Shown: piece by piece, positions 22,578 through 30,239 of the stretch
Numbering within the stretch: the first letter of the stretch is position 1
How the letters are laid out: the number at the start of each line of letters is the position of its first letter
NCBI GenBank assembly: GCA_945896935.1
Contig: CAMDER010000003.1
Coordinates: forward strand, 1-30,457
DNA length: 30,457 bases
Origin: Bifidobacterium breve
GTDB lineage: Bacteria > Actinomycetota > Acidimicrobiia > Acidimicrobiales > Ilumatobacteraceae
Direction of reading: 5' to 3'
Notes under the pieces: model-generated
What the model was told of the DNA's origin: nothing
Seen by the model: only the letters and a program-made list of their open reading frames with translations
The model's database searches: none
Program-made: the position numbers and the translations under genes

Positions 22578-23560
22578 ACTTCAGGCTGAACGGGAAACAG
22601 TAATTTCACCGCTTCAGGCACATGCCTGAAGTGCAAACGAGTTGATTCACCTAAGTAATCGCCATCAACTTGATAGGGGAATGGTTGCGCATTTTCGACA
22701 ATGAGTTCATGTACATCGTTGAAACACGCAACGTGTTTACTTGGTGTGACTCCGCCACCTTTGAGTGCGCCGGCGAGCGTTCGAATAATTGCAATGGCCG
22801 ACATCGTGCGGAAGGTAACTGCAACAAGTGGTTTGTCGAGTCCAGCGGCGGGCGACAAATCCAATGGCCGATTGCCAAGGAATGAATACGGATTCGTATT
22901 GAGCACAACAGTGAAGTAACCATCGTCCACAAATCGAGTCGGGTCGTAATTGAGATTTTCAGTATTTGAAAGTCCACCCGGACCACCAATGGCCGAATCA
23001 GCGGCAACGCTGAAGTGCGGGTGATGGCGATCGTATTTATTGAGCCATGTGTGAAGAGCCGCGTAAATGAAAAGGGGATGGCCAGCCCATCGCTTGAGTG
23101 AAGCGCGAGTTTCAACTGTGCGAACGACTGCTGCGTCGTATCCGATGCCGGTGTGGAAACAAAAGAAGCGACCGTTGACGCGCCCGAGTCCGATTGGGCG
23201 AATGTTTGCAGCGGGGTCTTCGAGGCCGGCAACCAAAAGTGAAGCTGCCGCAACAGGATCGTTTGGAAGTCCAATGGTGCGAGCAAACACGTTGGTGCTT
23301 CCGCCGGGCAAAACGCCAAGTGCGGTATCTGAACCAGCGACCCCAGTTGCGACTTCGTTCAGGGTTCCGTCACCGCCAAAAGAAATCACTAGGTCGATAC
23401 CACGATGGGCGGCGTCTTGGGCAAACCGGGTGGCGTGACCACGGCGGTTGGTCTCGACAATTTGGACGTCATGCTGCCTCGACAAGGCCCGATGCACGAT
23501 GACCGTGTTTCGCGCCGTGACCGACGAGGCAAAGGAGTTGACGACCAGCAGAATCCGCAC
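22559..23560 (-). CDS. DAGK-catalytic-domain lipid kinase (YegS/BmrU-like)
   Basis: This 333-residue protein has the diacylglycerol-kinase catalytic fold: 'LVVNSFAS' at the start, nucleotide-binding 'FGGDGTLNEV' (61-70), 'LGVLPGGSTNVFAR' (81-94) and 'CFHTGIGYDAAVV' near 140. The C-terminal beta domain is complete ('VDGDYLGEST'). Bacterial members phosphorylate diacylglycerol or other lipids, for example in phosphatidylinositol-mannoside or lipid recycling pathways; the lipid is not shown by sequence. The GTG start has a TACCGT box 8 nt upstream and no good ribosome site. Its 3' end overlaps the GDPD gene by 19 bases in opposite orientation. Confidence 0.88.
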   Translation of the reverse strand: MRILLVVNSFASSVTARNTVIVHRALSRQHDVQIVETNRRGHATRFAQDAAHRGIDLVISFGGDGTLNEVATGVAGSDTALGVLPGGSTNVFARTIGLPNDPVAAASLLVAGLEDPAANIRPIGLGRVNGRFFCFHTGIGYDAAVVRTVETRASLKRWAGHPLFIYAALHTWLNKYDRHHPHFSVAADSAIGGPGGLSNTENLNYDPTRFVDDGYFTVVLNTNPYSFLGNRPLDLSPAAGLDKPLVAVTFRTMSAIAIIRTLAGALKGGGVTPSKHVACFNDVHELIVENAQPFPYQVDGDYLGESTRLHFRHVPEAVKLLFPVQPEVQSLKD

Positions 23561-23689
23561 CGCCTGAGACGGTACCAGCCCATTTGGGAGGGAGTTGAGC
23601 CGACGCCCCGTCGAGTAGGTCGGGAGTCACTTATTTAGATATCCGATCGGTTGTGTGAAACGGCGCACAAGCCGCAAGAATGGCGAACT

Positions 23690-24466
23690 ATGAACGTAAT
23701 CGTCTGTGTGAAGCAGATCCCCGACCCCGCCAACCCCGGAGCCCTTGACGCCTCGTCAAACACGCTCAAGCGCGAAGGCAAATTGATCCTTGACGAGTCC
23801 GACAGTTACGGCGTTGAAATGGCCTTGCAGTTGGTTGACGCAGCAGGTGGCGGTGAAGTCAGCTTGGTGTCGATGGCGCCGAACAGCGAGACCGCTGGTT
23901 TGCGTACTGCGCTTGCGATGGGTGCTGCCAAAGCAGTGCTCGTATCCGATCCGGCATTGCAGGGTTCAGACGCACTCACGACGGCCAAGATTTTGGCTGC
24001 AGCGATTCAGCGTTTGGGTGGTGCCGATTTGATTATCGCGGCAACCGAATCAAGCGATGGCTACACCGGAACTGTTCCCGAGCAGATTGCCGAAGTTCTC
24101 GGATTGCCGTCGGTGACATTTGCGAAAAAAGTTTCGATCGAAGGCGGAGTTCTGAAGGCCAATCGTCAGACCGAAGAAGGTTATGACGAAGTGACCTGTC
24201 CACTGCCTGCACTCATTTCGGTGACTGCTGGTGTTGTTGAGCCGCGTTACCCAAGCTTCAAAGGAATCATGGCCGCAAAGTCAAAGCCAGTTGATGAAGT
24301 CACTGCCGCCGATCTCGGCGTGACTCCAGTTGGCTGGGCTGGTGCCGGTCAGCAGATCAGCAATATTGCACAGGCTGAAGCTCGTGCTGCTGGCGAAGTC
24401 ATCGAAGATGACGGCGAAACATTTGGCAAGATCGTGACCTTCCTCGAAGGTTTGAAGGTCATCTGA
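23690..24466 (+). CDS. etfB: Electron transfer flavoprotein beta subunit
   Basis: This 258-residue protein is a canonical EtfB, which with EtfA forms the FAD (plus AMP) heterodimer that takes electrons from acyl-CoA and other dehydrogenases. It begins 'MNVIVCVKQIPDPA', followed by 'LDESDSYGVEMALQL', 'AMGAAKAVLVSD', 'LIIAATESSDGYTGTVPEQIAE' (nucleotide-binding loop) and 'RYPSFKGIMAAKSKP', the conserved recognition-loop area. The ATG at 23690 is chosen because homologues begin there; the open frame from 23651 adds 13 unconserved residues. It is followed by etfA after 72 bases containing a hairpin. Confidence 0.95.
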   Translation: MNVIVCVKQIPDPANPGALDASSNTLKREGKLILDESDSYGVEMALQLVDAAGGGEVSLVSMAPNSETAGLRTALAMGAAKAVLVSDPALQGSDALTTAKILAAAIQRLGGADLIIAATESSDGYTGTVPEQIAEVLGLPSVTFAKKVSIEGGVLKANRQTEEGYDEVTCPLPALISVTAGVVEPRYPSFKGIMAAKSKPVDEVTAADLGVTPVGWAGAGQQISNIAQAEARAAGEVIEDDGETFGKIVTFLEGLKVI

Positions 24467-24482
24467 AAACCGCTTGCGGTTT
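24467..24482 (+). promoter_or_regulatory. Hairpin between etfB and etfA
   Basis: AAACCG-CTTG-CGGTTT begins right after the etfB stop. The CTTG loop corresponds to the stable CUUG tetraloop in RNA. No T-run follows, so it may protect the etfB mRNA end or set the etfB:etfA ratio rather than terminate fully. Confidence 0.45.
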
Positions 24483-24538
24483 GATGATTAACAACTACAA
24501 CTACTTAACGACCAATAAGAACGAGAACGGACAGAACA

Positions 24539-25501
24539 ATGGGAATTAGCAACATTTGGGTATTCGCTCAAGTCGCCAATGGCGCACCAACATCGGGTTC
24601 ACTCGAATTGGTGACCAAGGCTCGCACTTTTGGTGGATCAGTCAGCGTGTGGGTTGCTGGTGACGGCGCTGCGGTTGCTGGTGCACTTGGTGAATACGGC
24701 GCCAGCAAAGTGTTCGCAGTTGACTACGGTCAGAACTTGGCTGGAGTTTCAGTTGCATCAGCGATGAAGGCAACGATTGACGGCGGCGAATCGCCCGACC
24801 TCATCATGTTCCCGCAGTCATACGAAGGCCGTGACGTCATGGCTCGCTTGTCAGTCAAGCTCGGTCGTACTGTGCTCACCAACAGTGTTGATATTGAAGC
24901 AGTTGGTGATTCAGTTGCGGCTACTACGCCAATCTTTGGTGGCAATACTTTGGTTACGACAACCTTCACCGGAGGTGCTCCGTACTTGGCAGCCTTCCGC
25001 CCGAAGTCGTTCAACCCCGAGGCTTCAGGCGGAGCAGCAGCTGCAGTGCAGGCTGTGAGTGTTCCCGATCTCGGTGCATCCGGAACCGCAAAGATCACTG
25101 CAGTTCATGTTGAAGAGACAACTGGTCCCAAGCTTGACGAAGCCAACGTCGTTGTTTCTGGCGGACGTGGACTTGGCGAAAGTGCGAACTATGCAATGAT
25201 CGAAACTTTGGCGAAGCTACTGAAGGGTGCGCCTGGTGCATCACGTGCAATCGTTGACGCTGGCTGGGTTCCGTACAGCTACCAAGTCGGTCAGACCGGC
25301 AAGGTTGTGAAGCCAAGTGTGTACATCGCTTGTGGTATTTCGGGAGCGACACAGCACATGGTGGGTATGAAGGGCTCGAAGAACATCATCGCCATCAACA
25401 AGGACAAGGAAGCGCCGATCTTCGGAATCGCCGACCTCGGAATCGTTGGCGATGTACACAAGGTTCTACCCAAGCTCATCGAAGCCCTCCAGTCCCTCTA
25501 A
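24539..25501 (+). CDS. etfA: Electron transfer flavoprotein alpha subunit
   Basis: This 320-residue protein is EtfA, partner of the EtfB encoded upstream. The N-terminal domain (1-190) has the Rossmann-like EtfAB fold with 'PQSYEGRDVMARLSVKLGR'. The C-terminal FAD domain shows the full signature: 'VVSGGRGLG', 'AIVDAGWVPYSYQVGQTGK', 'YIACGISGATQHMVGMK', 'IIAINKDKEAPIFGIADLGI' and 'VGDVHKVLPKL'. Length is normal. The ribosome site is weak (GGACAG, about 8 bases upstream). A large hairpin follows the stop codon. The pair probably feeds electrons from fatty-acid or amino-acid oxidation to the quinone pool. Confidence 0.96.
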   Translation: MGISNIWVFAQVANGAPTSGSLELVTKARTFGGSVSVWVAGDGAAVAGALGEYGASKVFAVDYGQNLAGVSVASAMKATIDGGESPDLIMFPQSYEGRDVMARLSVKLGRTVLTNSVDIEAVGDSVAATTPIFGGNTLVTTTFTGGAPYLAAFRPKSFNPEASGGAAAAVQAVSVPDLGASGTAKITAVHVEETTGPKLDEANVVVSGGRGLGESANYAMIETLAKLLKGAPGASRAIVDAGWVPYSYQVGQTGKVVKPSVYIACGISGATQHMVGMKGSKNIIAINKDKEAPIFGIADLGIVGDVHKVLPKLIEALQSL

Positions 25502-25526
25502 ATCACACTTCCCACTGACCCATTCC

Positions 25527-25579
25527 AGCCACTTTGGAATTTGGCTGCCGCCTAGCGGCAGCGAGATTCCAAAGTGGCT
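25527..25579. terminator. Large stem-loop terminator after etfA
   Basis: The outer arms AGCCACTTTGGAAT (25527-25540) and ATTCCAAAGTGGCT (25566-25579) pair perfectly over 14 bp. A 3x3 internal loop leads to an 8-bp GC-rich stem GCTGCCGC/GCGGCAGC with loop CTA. It separates etfA from the convergent hypothetical gene and probably terminates transcription. Confidence 0.75.
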
Positions 25580-25603
25580 GTTTATTGCCGGTTGGGGTTG
25601 GGG

Positions 25604-26623
25604 TTAGTTGGACGGGTCGTGGGCGATGAGGGCGACGGCGATGTCGTTATCGGGGTCTTCTGCCACCAGGGTCAACTCATACGGATGATGGCCGCCAATA
25701 TCGACCCGGAACCATCGCACTGCTTGAGCCGTGTCGCCCACCTCGTGACTGAGCGCACCGGTATCTCGTAACTCGTCCCAATCTTCGGTGAATCCACCGA
25801 TCGCAGCCAGCAACCACCACACTCCAAAGCGGCCGAGCGCAGCTCCGCGACGGCGTCCGTGGGCGCCGCCCGATGATCCGCACCAAGCGAGCCATTGCAA
25901 CGCTTGCTCGGTTGTCAACGGGGTCACTCGAAACGATTGATGACCAAGTGCACTCATTGCATCATTGACTGTTCCATCAACCACAACTGAACTTGCTTGA
26001 CCGCCTGATGATGAAGTCCACGGCTCAACCAATGATCGCAACGCATCCCGCACAAATGGGTCATCGACAATCATCTCGTCGAAAACTTCGTCGGCTTCAA
26101 TATCGGTCCATTCATGGCGCCAGATATCACTTGGTGAGGGCGCATCAATTCCATTATCTGAATACGTTGCAACTGGATATGTGGGTTCCCATGATTGCAA
26201 TTCAAGTGGTAGGTCTAAAACATCGAGGACATCACCAACATCAGCGCGTTCAATTGCTTCACCACGGATCACGCGCTCGTGGGCGATGAATGCCGAGCGC
26301 GGTCCATCGGTCAATAGTTCCCTTAAGTCAAACCACGAATGATTTTGTGCAACTACTTCGGTGAGTGGACCAATCGTGAATCGGCCGCCGTCCTCTTGCA
26401 AAACTTGCGCCGCCCATTTGGTATCGGCGTGCAAGGCGAGTCGGTATTCAGCCAAGGTTGTAGCAGGCCACACTTGACGGCCAGTTTCTGTGGCGAGTCG
26501 AGCCCGTTCGCGGATACGAAAGAGGCCTTCCCAATCGCGAGTCTCGCAACGAGTATCGATCAGTCGCACGAGTCCATCGAGGTCGGCGCGATCGATCAGA
26601 GGATCAAGGTCATCGTCAGTCAT
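25604..26623 (-). CDS. Conserved-looking hypothetical protein, 339 residues
   Basis: I do not recognise this family with certainty. The protein is soluble and acidic, with a helical N-terminal half (charged 'DLDGLVRLIDTRCETRDWEGLFRIRER' region, residues about 17-44), a middle part with many Trp/Asp/Pro and a C-terminal part with 'LQWLAWCGSSGGAHGRRRG' followed by 'GRFGVWWLLAAIGGF' and a beta-rich end 'YELTLVAEDPDNDIAVALIAHD'. The Gly/His/Arg-rich turn looks like a conserved functional loop. The start is ATG at 26623 (a GTG one codon earlier is possible). It is the last gene of a minus-strand run after the SCO1664-like gene, 18 bases downstream, and may belong to that functional group. Confidence 0.7.
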   Translation of the reverse strand: MTDDDLDPLIDRADLDGLVRLIDTRCETRDWEGLFRIRERARLATETGRQVWPATTLAEYRLALHADTKWAAQVLQEDGGRFTIGPLTEVVAQNHSWFDLRELLTDGPRSAFIAHERVIRGEAIERADVGDVLDVLDLPLELQSWEPTYPVATYSDNGIDAPSPSDIWRHEWTDIEADEVFDEMIVDDPFVRDALRSLVEPWTSSSGGQASSVVVDGTVNDAMSALGHQSFRVTPLTTEQALQWLAWCGSSGGAHGRRRGAALGRFGVWWLLAAIGGFTEDWDELRDTGALSHEVGDTAQAVRWFRVDIGGHHPYELTLVAEDPDNDIAVALIAHDPSN

Positions 26624-26641
26624 CACGAATTACAAAACTCT

Positions 26642-27334
26642 TTAGACCATGGGCCAGGGGTAGCGGTGGCCAGATGCATCAATGGGGAACATACCACCTT
26701 GAGCGAGCATCGAAGCCCGCTCAATCATTGCATCAATTTCATCGGCGTCAAGCAGAGCCGCGACCTCAAGAGGGGGACGATCAACAATTCGTTGAATCTT
26801 CTCAATCAAATCGGCCTCAATTTGCTCTCCACCGAATTCCCAAATCACTGTGCGCAGTTTGAACTCAGCAGAAAAACACAAGCCCTGGTCGATTCCCCAA
26901 ATACGATCGTCGCTATCAATGAGGCAATGTCCACTTTTGCGATCGGTGTTATTCGCAACTATGTCAAATGCCGCCATTTTGCGAAACTGGTCATGAAGAT
27001 CTTCGCGGGCCTCGTACAAAGTGAAGTAGTGCTCTTCAAAGCGAGCATCAATAAACCATTGCAATGAACCAACGCCGAAAGGACCGTCGCGTTCGATAGT
27101 TGGAGGAATCACGTGTAGATCCATGGCCTCGGACAGAAGGTATGCAGCCACTTCACGTTGGTACAAACCAGATGGAAAATCCCACAGGGGTCGTTCGCCG
27201 CGCAACGGTTTGTAAATAGCTTGACCAACTTGATCGCCCAAAGTTAGGTTGACGAGGAAGGTCGCGTTGCTGCTGTACGGCATGCGACCTTCAACTTCAA
27301 TCTCGCCGTGTTGCAGTATTTCCAAAATATTCAT
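26642..27334 (-). CDS. SCO1664 family protein (PI3/4-kinase-like fold)
   Basis: This 230-residue protein matches the SCO1664 family, one of three uncharacterised proteins that travel together in actinobacteria. It has kinase-like features: 'QAIYKPLRGERPLWDFP' (39-55) with a candidate ATP-binding Lys, 'YQREVAAYLLSEAM' (58-71), the catalytic-loop-like 'AFDIVANNTDRKSGHCL' (near 122-138) and metal-site-like 'IWGIDQGLCF' (near 144-153). These resemble the phosphatidylinositol-kinase-like superfamily, but the substrate is unknown. It sits 18 bases downstream of the DUF3090 gene. The ATG at 27334 lacks a strong ribosome site. Confidence 0.9.
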   Translation of the reverse strand: MNILEILQHGEIEVEGRMPYSSNATFLVNLTLGDQVGQAIYKPLRGERPLWDFPSGLYQREVAAYLLSEAMDLHVIPPTIERDGPFGVGSLQWFIDARFEEHYFTLYEAREDLHDQFRKMAAFDIVANNTDRKSGHCLIDSDDRIWGIDQGLCFSAEFKLRTVIWEFGGEQIEADLIEKIQRIVDRPPLEVAALLDADEIDAMIERASMLAQGGMFPIDASGHRYPWPMV

Positions 27335-27352
27335 GATGACAAATCGAAATCG

Positions 27353-27895
27353 TCAGTTCATGCGTGGGCAGAAGTGGCCATCGGGGTTTATGGGGAGTTC
27401 GCACAGTTCGCAATCGGGTCGACCAGCCGACACAATCCGGTCGGCGTTGTCGCAAAAAGCCATTGCTTGAGCGCGCGTCATGCTGACGCGGGCTCGTGCG
27501 CCAGGTGCATCTTCGATGGAGTCATCGTCGTCTTCATCTTCTTCAAATTCATCTTCGTCATCGCTTTGTGCGAGAGGCGCAAATTCTTTGAGATGCAAGA
27601 CAAATTCGTCGTTTGTGCGGTTGAACTCGAGTGCAACCGCACCAAGAACAAATGCTTCTTGAATTGGTTCGACAAGTTGCATGACTGAGCGTGGAGGTTG
27701 GCCTTCAGGAACCGGCAAATGGGCAAGCGCGCGACGAAGGTATTTACCGATCGCAGCAACTTGTTGCTTTTCGGATCTGATTGTCACTGTGCGTGCTCCG
27801 GCACGAGCCTGAATATAAAAAGTTCGTTGACCAGGTTCGCCAACGGCGCCCGATGTAATGACATCAACAAAATCAAAGTCGGCGAAGAAATCCAT
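27353..27895 (-). CDS. DUF3090 family protein
   Basis: This 180-residue protein is the second member of the actinobacterial trio. The N-terminal half is a beta-rich domain ('GQRTFYIQARAGARTVTIRSEKQQV'), then 'PIQEAFVLGAVALEF', a strongly acidic low-complexity stretch near residues 111-129, and the helix 'TRAQAMAFCDNADRIVSAGRP'. The C-terminus 'DCELCELPINPDGHFCPRMN' holds CxxC, His and a further Cys, suggesting a zinc site. The start is well supported: GAGGT lies 6 bases upstream, overlapping the stop of the phosphatase gene. Function unknown; it probably works with the adjacent phosphatase and SCO1664-like protein. Confidence 0.92.
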   Translation of the reverse strand: MDFFADFDFVDVITSGAVGEPGQRTFYIQARAGARTVTIRSEKQQVAAIGKYLRRALAHLPVPEGQPPRSVMQLVEPIQEAFVLGAVALEFNRTNDEFVLHLKEFAPLAQSDDEDEFEEDEDDDDSIEDAPGARARVSMTRAQAMAFCDNADRIVSAGRPDCELCELPINPDGHFCPRMN

Positions 27896-27903
27896 TGGCT
27901 ACC

Positions 27904-28563
27904 TCACGACGGGCGAAGATCGCCGAGCGACCCGCCTGTCGAATTGACATTGAGAACAATGGGGCCACCGGTGGTGTAGGCAATCGCCGAAACTGAACAT
28001 GTACTAATCACGATGCGTTGAAAAAGATCGATATGAGTTCCCATAGCGTGTGCAACAGCAGCCTTAATGGGATCGGCGTGTGAAACACAAACAATGACTC
28101 CGCCACGATGTTGTGCAACTAGGCGATCAATTGCCGAGACCATACGTGTTTGCATCTCAGTGAAACTTTCACCACGTGGGAAGCGGAAAGTTGACGGAGC
28201 ACGTTGCACCGTTGACCATTCGGGAAGCTTCATCAGTTTGCTGAGTTCAGCCCCAGTCCAATCGCCGAATTCGCATTCGAGAAGACCCTTGTCGATTTTG
28301 GTACGAAGGCCAAGAGCGCGAGCAATAGGAGCAGCCGTCTCGCGGGCGCGTTCAAGTGGTGATGCATATATGGCATCAACTTTCTTTAGCCCAACGAAAC
28401 GTTCGGCGGCGGCTTCGGCCTGTTTGATTCCGATATCGGCAAGATGTAATCCGGCGGCTCGACCTGGCAAAAGTTTTCCAGTTGTCGGCGTCTGTCCGTG
28501 ACGAACAAGCAACACCAATGTTGATGAAGGTGGGGCCGATTTTGCGGCTTTCTTGGCAGTCAT
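27904..28563 (-). CDS. Histidine phosphatase superfamily protein (MSMEG_4193 family)
   Basis: This protein of about 219 residues is a phosphoglycerate-mutase-like histidine phosphatase. The phospho-histidine motif 'LLVRHGQTPT' is at 18-27. 'YASPLERARETAAPI' and 'LLECEFGDWTG' follow, and the second catalytic His is in 'VCVSHADPIKAAVAHAMG'. It is the third member of the trio with DUF3090 and SCO1664-like proteins. The natural substrate is not established. I prefer the ATG at 28563; a TTG four codons earlier (28575) is the only longer start. It overlaps nothing upstream and is 41 bases from the hydrolase gene. Confidence 0.92.
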   Translation of the reverse strand: MTAKKAAKSAPPSSTLVLLVRHGQTPTTGKLLPGRAAGLHLADIGIKQAEAAAERFVGLKKVDAIYASPLERARETAAPIARALGLRTKIDKGLLECEFGDWTGAELSKLMKLPEWSTVQRAPSTFRFPRGESFTEMQTRMVSAIDRLVAQHRGGVIVCVSHADPIKAAVAHAMGTHIDLFQRIVISTCSVSAIAYTTGGPIVLNVNSTGGSLGDLRPS

Positions 28564-28604
28564 ATTACGTGTCAACCTAGTGGCAATTTGACAACTTTGC
28601 CCTG

Positions 28605-29516
28605 TCAGCGCTCAAGGGCGATACGAGTTGCAGTGGCTGCCTGAGTAATTGCCGATGCTCCGTCGTCGACAAAGTGACTCATTGAAAAGAATCCATGAAC
28701 TTGTCCGTAGTAACGCGTCAATGAACATGCCACGCCGGCATCAATGAGGCGATGTGCGTATTGTTCGCCTTCATCGCGGAGCGGATCGTATTCGGCAGTA
28801 ATCACAATCGCGGGTGGCGCTGAGGCCAGTGTGGGCGCGTCGGCGAATAAGGGTGAAACTCGTGGATCGGTTGGTGTACCGATTGAACCACTGAGGTAGT
28901 GATCGCAAAACCATTTCATACCAGCGGCGGTTAAGCGATAACCCTCACCATTGTCTTTGTAGCTTTGTGAGTTACGGGTTGCGTCTGTGACTGGATAAAT
29001 GAGCATCTGAAACTTCAATGGCACTGGTTGCAAGTTGGCGACGACAGCGGCCAAGTTTCCTCCTGCGGAGTCACCGCCTACCGCAATTCGTGAAGCATCA
29101 ATTCCTAGTTCGCTGGCGTGAGCGTGAGCCCAACGCAAAGCAACAATGCAATCGTTCAATGGCTCAGGGAACGCGAACTCAGGGGCCAATCGATAATCAA
29201 CCGACAACACGGCGTGGCCCATTGATTGAGCAAGCTTGCGACATACATCGTCGTGAGTATTGATACTCCCGCATACCCAGCCACCACCGTGGTAATACAC
29301 CAACAGGCCAAGGTCTTTTCGATCATTTGGTCGGTATAGGCGCGCTGGTACTCCGTCGGCGTCGACTTCACGAATTTCGTGTAGCTGAACGGCTGATGCT
29401 GCAGTCATCACTTCCATGCCTGCTCGAGCGACGGTTGGTTCTTGAGTTTCAAGTGCAGGAGCATTGAACTGCTCCATGACAACTAATAGTGCTGCAGTTT
29501 GTGGGTGAAGTGCCAT
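28605..29516 (-). CDS. Alpha/beta hydrolase (hormone-sensitive-lipase family esterase)
   Basis: This 303-residue protein is an esterase/lipase of the HSL (alpha/beta hydrolase fold-3) group. It has the oxyanion motif 'YYHGGGWVCGS' (HGGG 76-79), 'SVDYRLAPEFAFP' (105-117), nucleophile Ser150 in 'GGDSAGGNLA', and the acid and base Asp244 ('EYDPLRDEG') and His274 ('GQVHGFFSM'). No signal peptide is visible, so it acts in the cytoplasm, probably on short to medium acyl esters. It is located 27 bases after plsY on the same strand, so co-transcription is likely. Confidence 0.92.
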   Translation of the reverse strand: MALHPQTAALLVVMEQFNAPALETQEPTVARAGMEVMTAASAVQLHEIREVDADGVPARLYRPNDRKDLGLLVYYHGGGWVCGSINTHDDVCRKLAQSMGHAVLSVDYRLAPEFAFPEPLNDCIVALRWAHAHASELGIDASRIAVGGDSAGGNLAAVVANLQPVPLKFQMLIYPVTDATRNSQSYKDNGEGYRLTAAGMKWFCDHYLSGSIGTPTDPRVSPLFADAPTLASAPPAIVITAEYDPLRDEGEQYAHRLIDAGVACSLTRYYGQVHGFFSMSHFVDDGASAITQAATATRIALER

Positions 29517-29543
29517 GGCAACATCTTGCCATTGACGCGCGTG

Positions 29544-30137
29544 TTACTTCGTCTTGAGACTGTTTTCGCTTCCTGAAAAAAGTCTTTTGAGATTAGGAAT
29601 ATGACGCCAAACAACAAAAGTACATAGACCAACACCAGTGAGTACTTCGCCGGCAGGACGACCGATAATGATTTGTGAAATCGGCAGGCCAATCGCAATG
29701 GCCAAAGAGCCAAGTGATGCTTTCTTTGTCACCTTGGCGGTGATGAGCCAGAGCAATGTCATTGCCACGCCGAGTAGGGGGTAGAGCGCAATCATTCCGC
29801 CGCCGGTCGTCGCGACACCTTTCCCACCTTTAAATTTTCGAGTGACAGGAAAGACATGACCGACAACCGCCGCACACGCCAATGCCAATGCTCCGGCGTA
29901 ACCCGCAATCGCGAAGCCCACACCGACAGAAATTGCTCCTTTGAGTCCATCGAGGACAAAAACAAGAATGCCAAGTTTGCGACCCAAAACTCGCCCCACG
30001 TTTGAAGCCCCAGGATTTCCGGAGCCAGAGGTGGTGATGTCGATGCCACGACTACGCGCGAGCAAGACCGCACTGGGGAAGGTGCCGAGCATGTAGGCCA
30101 CGGGAATGAGTAACAAAATGGCGATCACTTCATCCAT
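29544..30137 (-). CDS. plsY: Glycerol-3-phosphate acyltransferase PlsY
   Basis: This 197-residue integral membrane enzyme transfers an acyl group from acyl phosphate to glycerol-3-phosphate, the first step of phospholipid synthesis. Conserved PlsY loops are present: 'GTFPSAVLLARSRGIDI' near 18-34, 'TSGSGNPGASNVGRVLG' (36-52), 'GHVFPVTRKFKGGKGVAT' (93-110) and a late loop near 'GRPAGEVLTG'. Five or so hydrophobic helices fit the family. It appears to start a minus-strand series running through the hydrolase and the trio. The C-terminal end is basic and cytoplasmic. Confidence 0.95.
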   Translation of the reverse strand: MDEVIAILLLIPVAYMLGTFPSAVLLARSRGIDITTSGSGNPGASNVGRVLGRKLGILVFVLDGLKGAISVGVGFAIAGYAGALALACAAVVGHVFPVTRKFKGGKGVATTGGGMIALYPLLGVAMTLLWLITAKVTKKASLGSLAIAIGLPISQIIIGRPAGEVLTGVGLCTFVVWRHIPNLKRLFSGSENSLKTK

Positions 30138-30226
30138 CTTTATGGTTCTCGCAGAGTGATTGGGGGACTATCCCGCGGCACTCAATTTTGGACATGAGTA
30201 TCGCGCGGGCGCGCGCGTGAGGTCGG

Positions 30227-30232
30227 TACCCT
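30227..30232 (+). promoter_or_regulatory. -10 box (TACCCT) of the leaderless methyltransferase gene
   Basis: TACCCT lies exactly 7 nt before the ATG at 30240, and no Shine-Dalgarno sequence is present. Upstream is a GC-alternating stretch (GCGCGGGCGCGCGCG near 30203-30217). Confidence 0.5.
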
Positions 30233-30239
30233 GCCTTCA

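Noticed and set aside
26339..27067. Plus-strand ORF of 242 residues opposite the SCO1664-like and hypothetical genes
   Set aside because: It spans the ends of two well-supported minus-strand genes and shows no recognisable feature.
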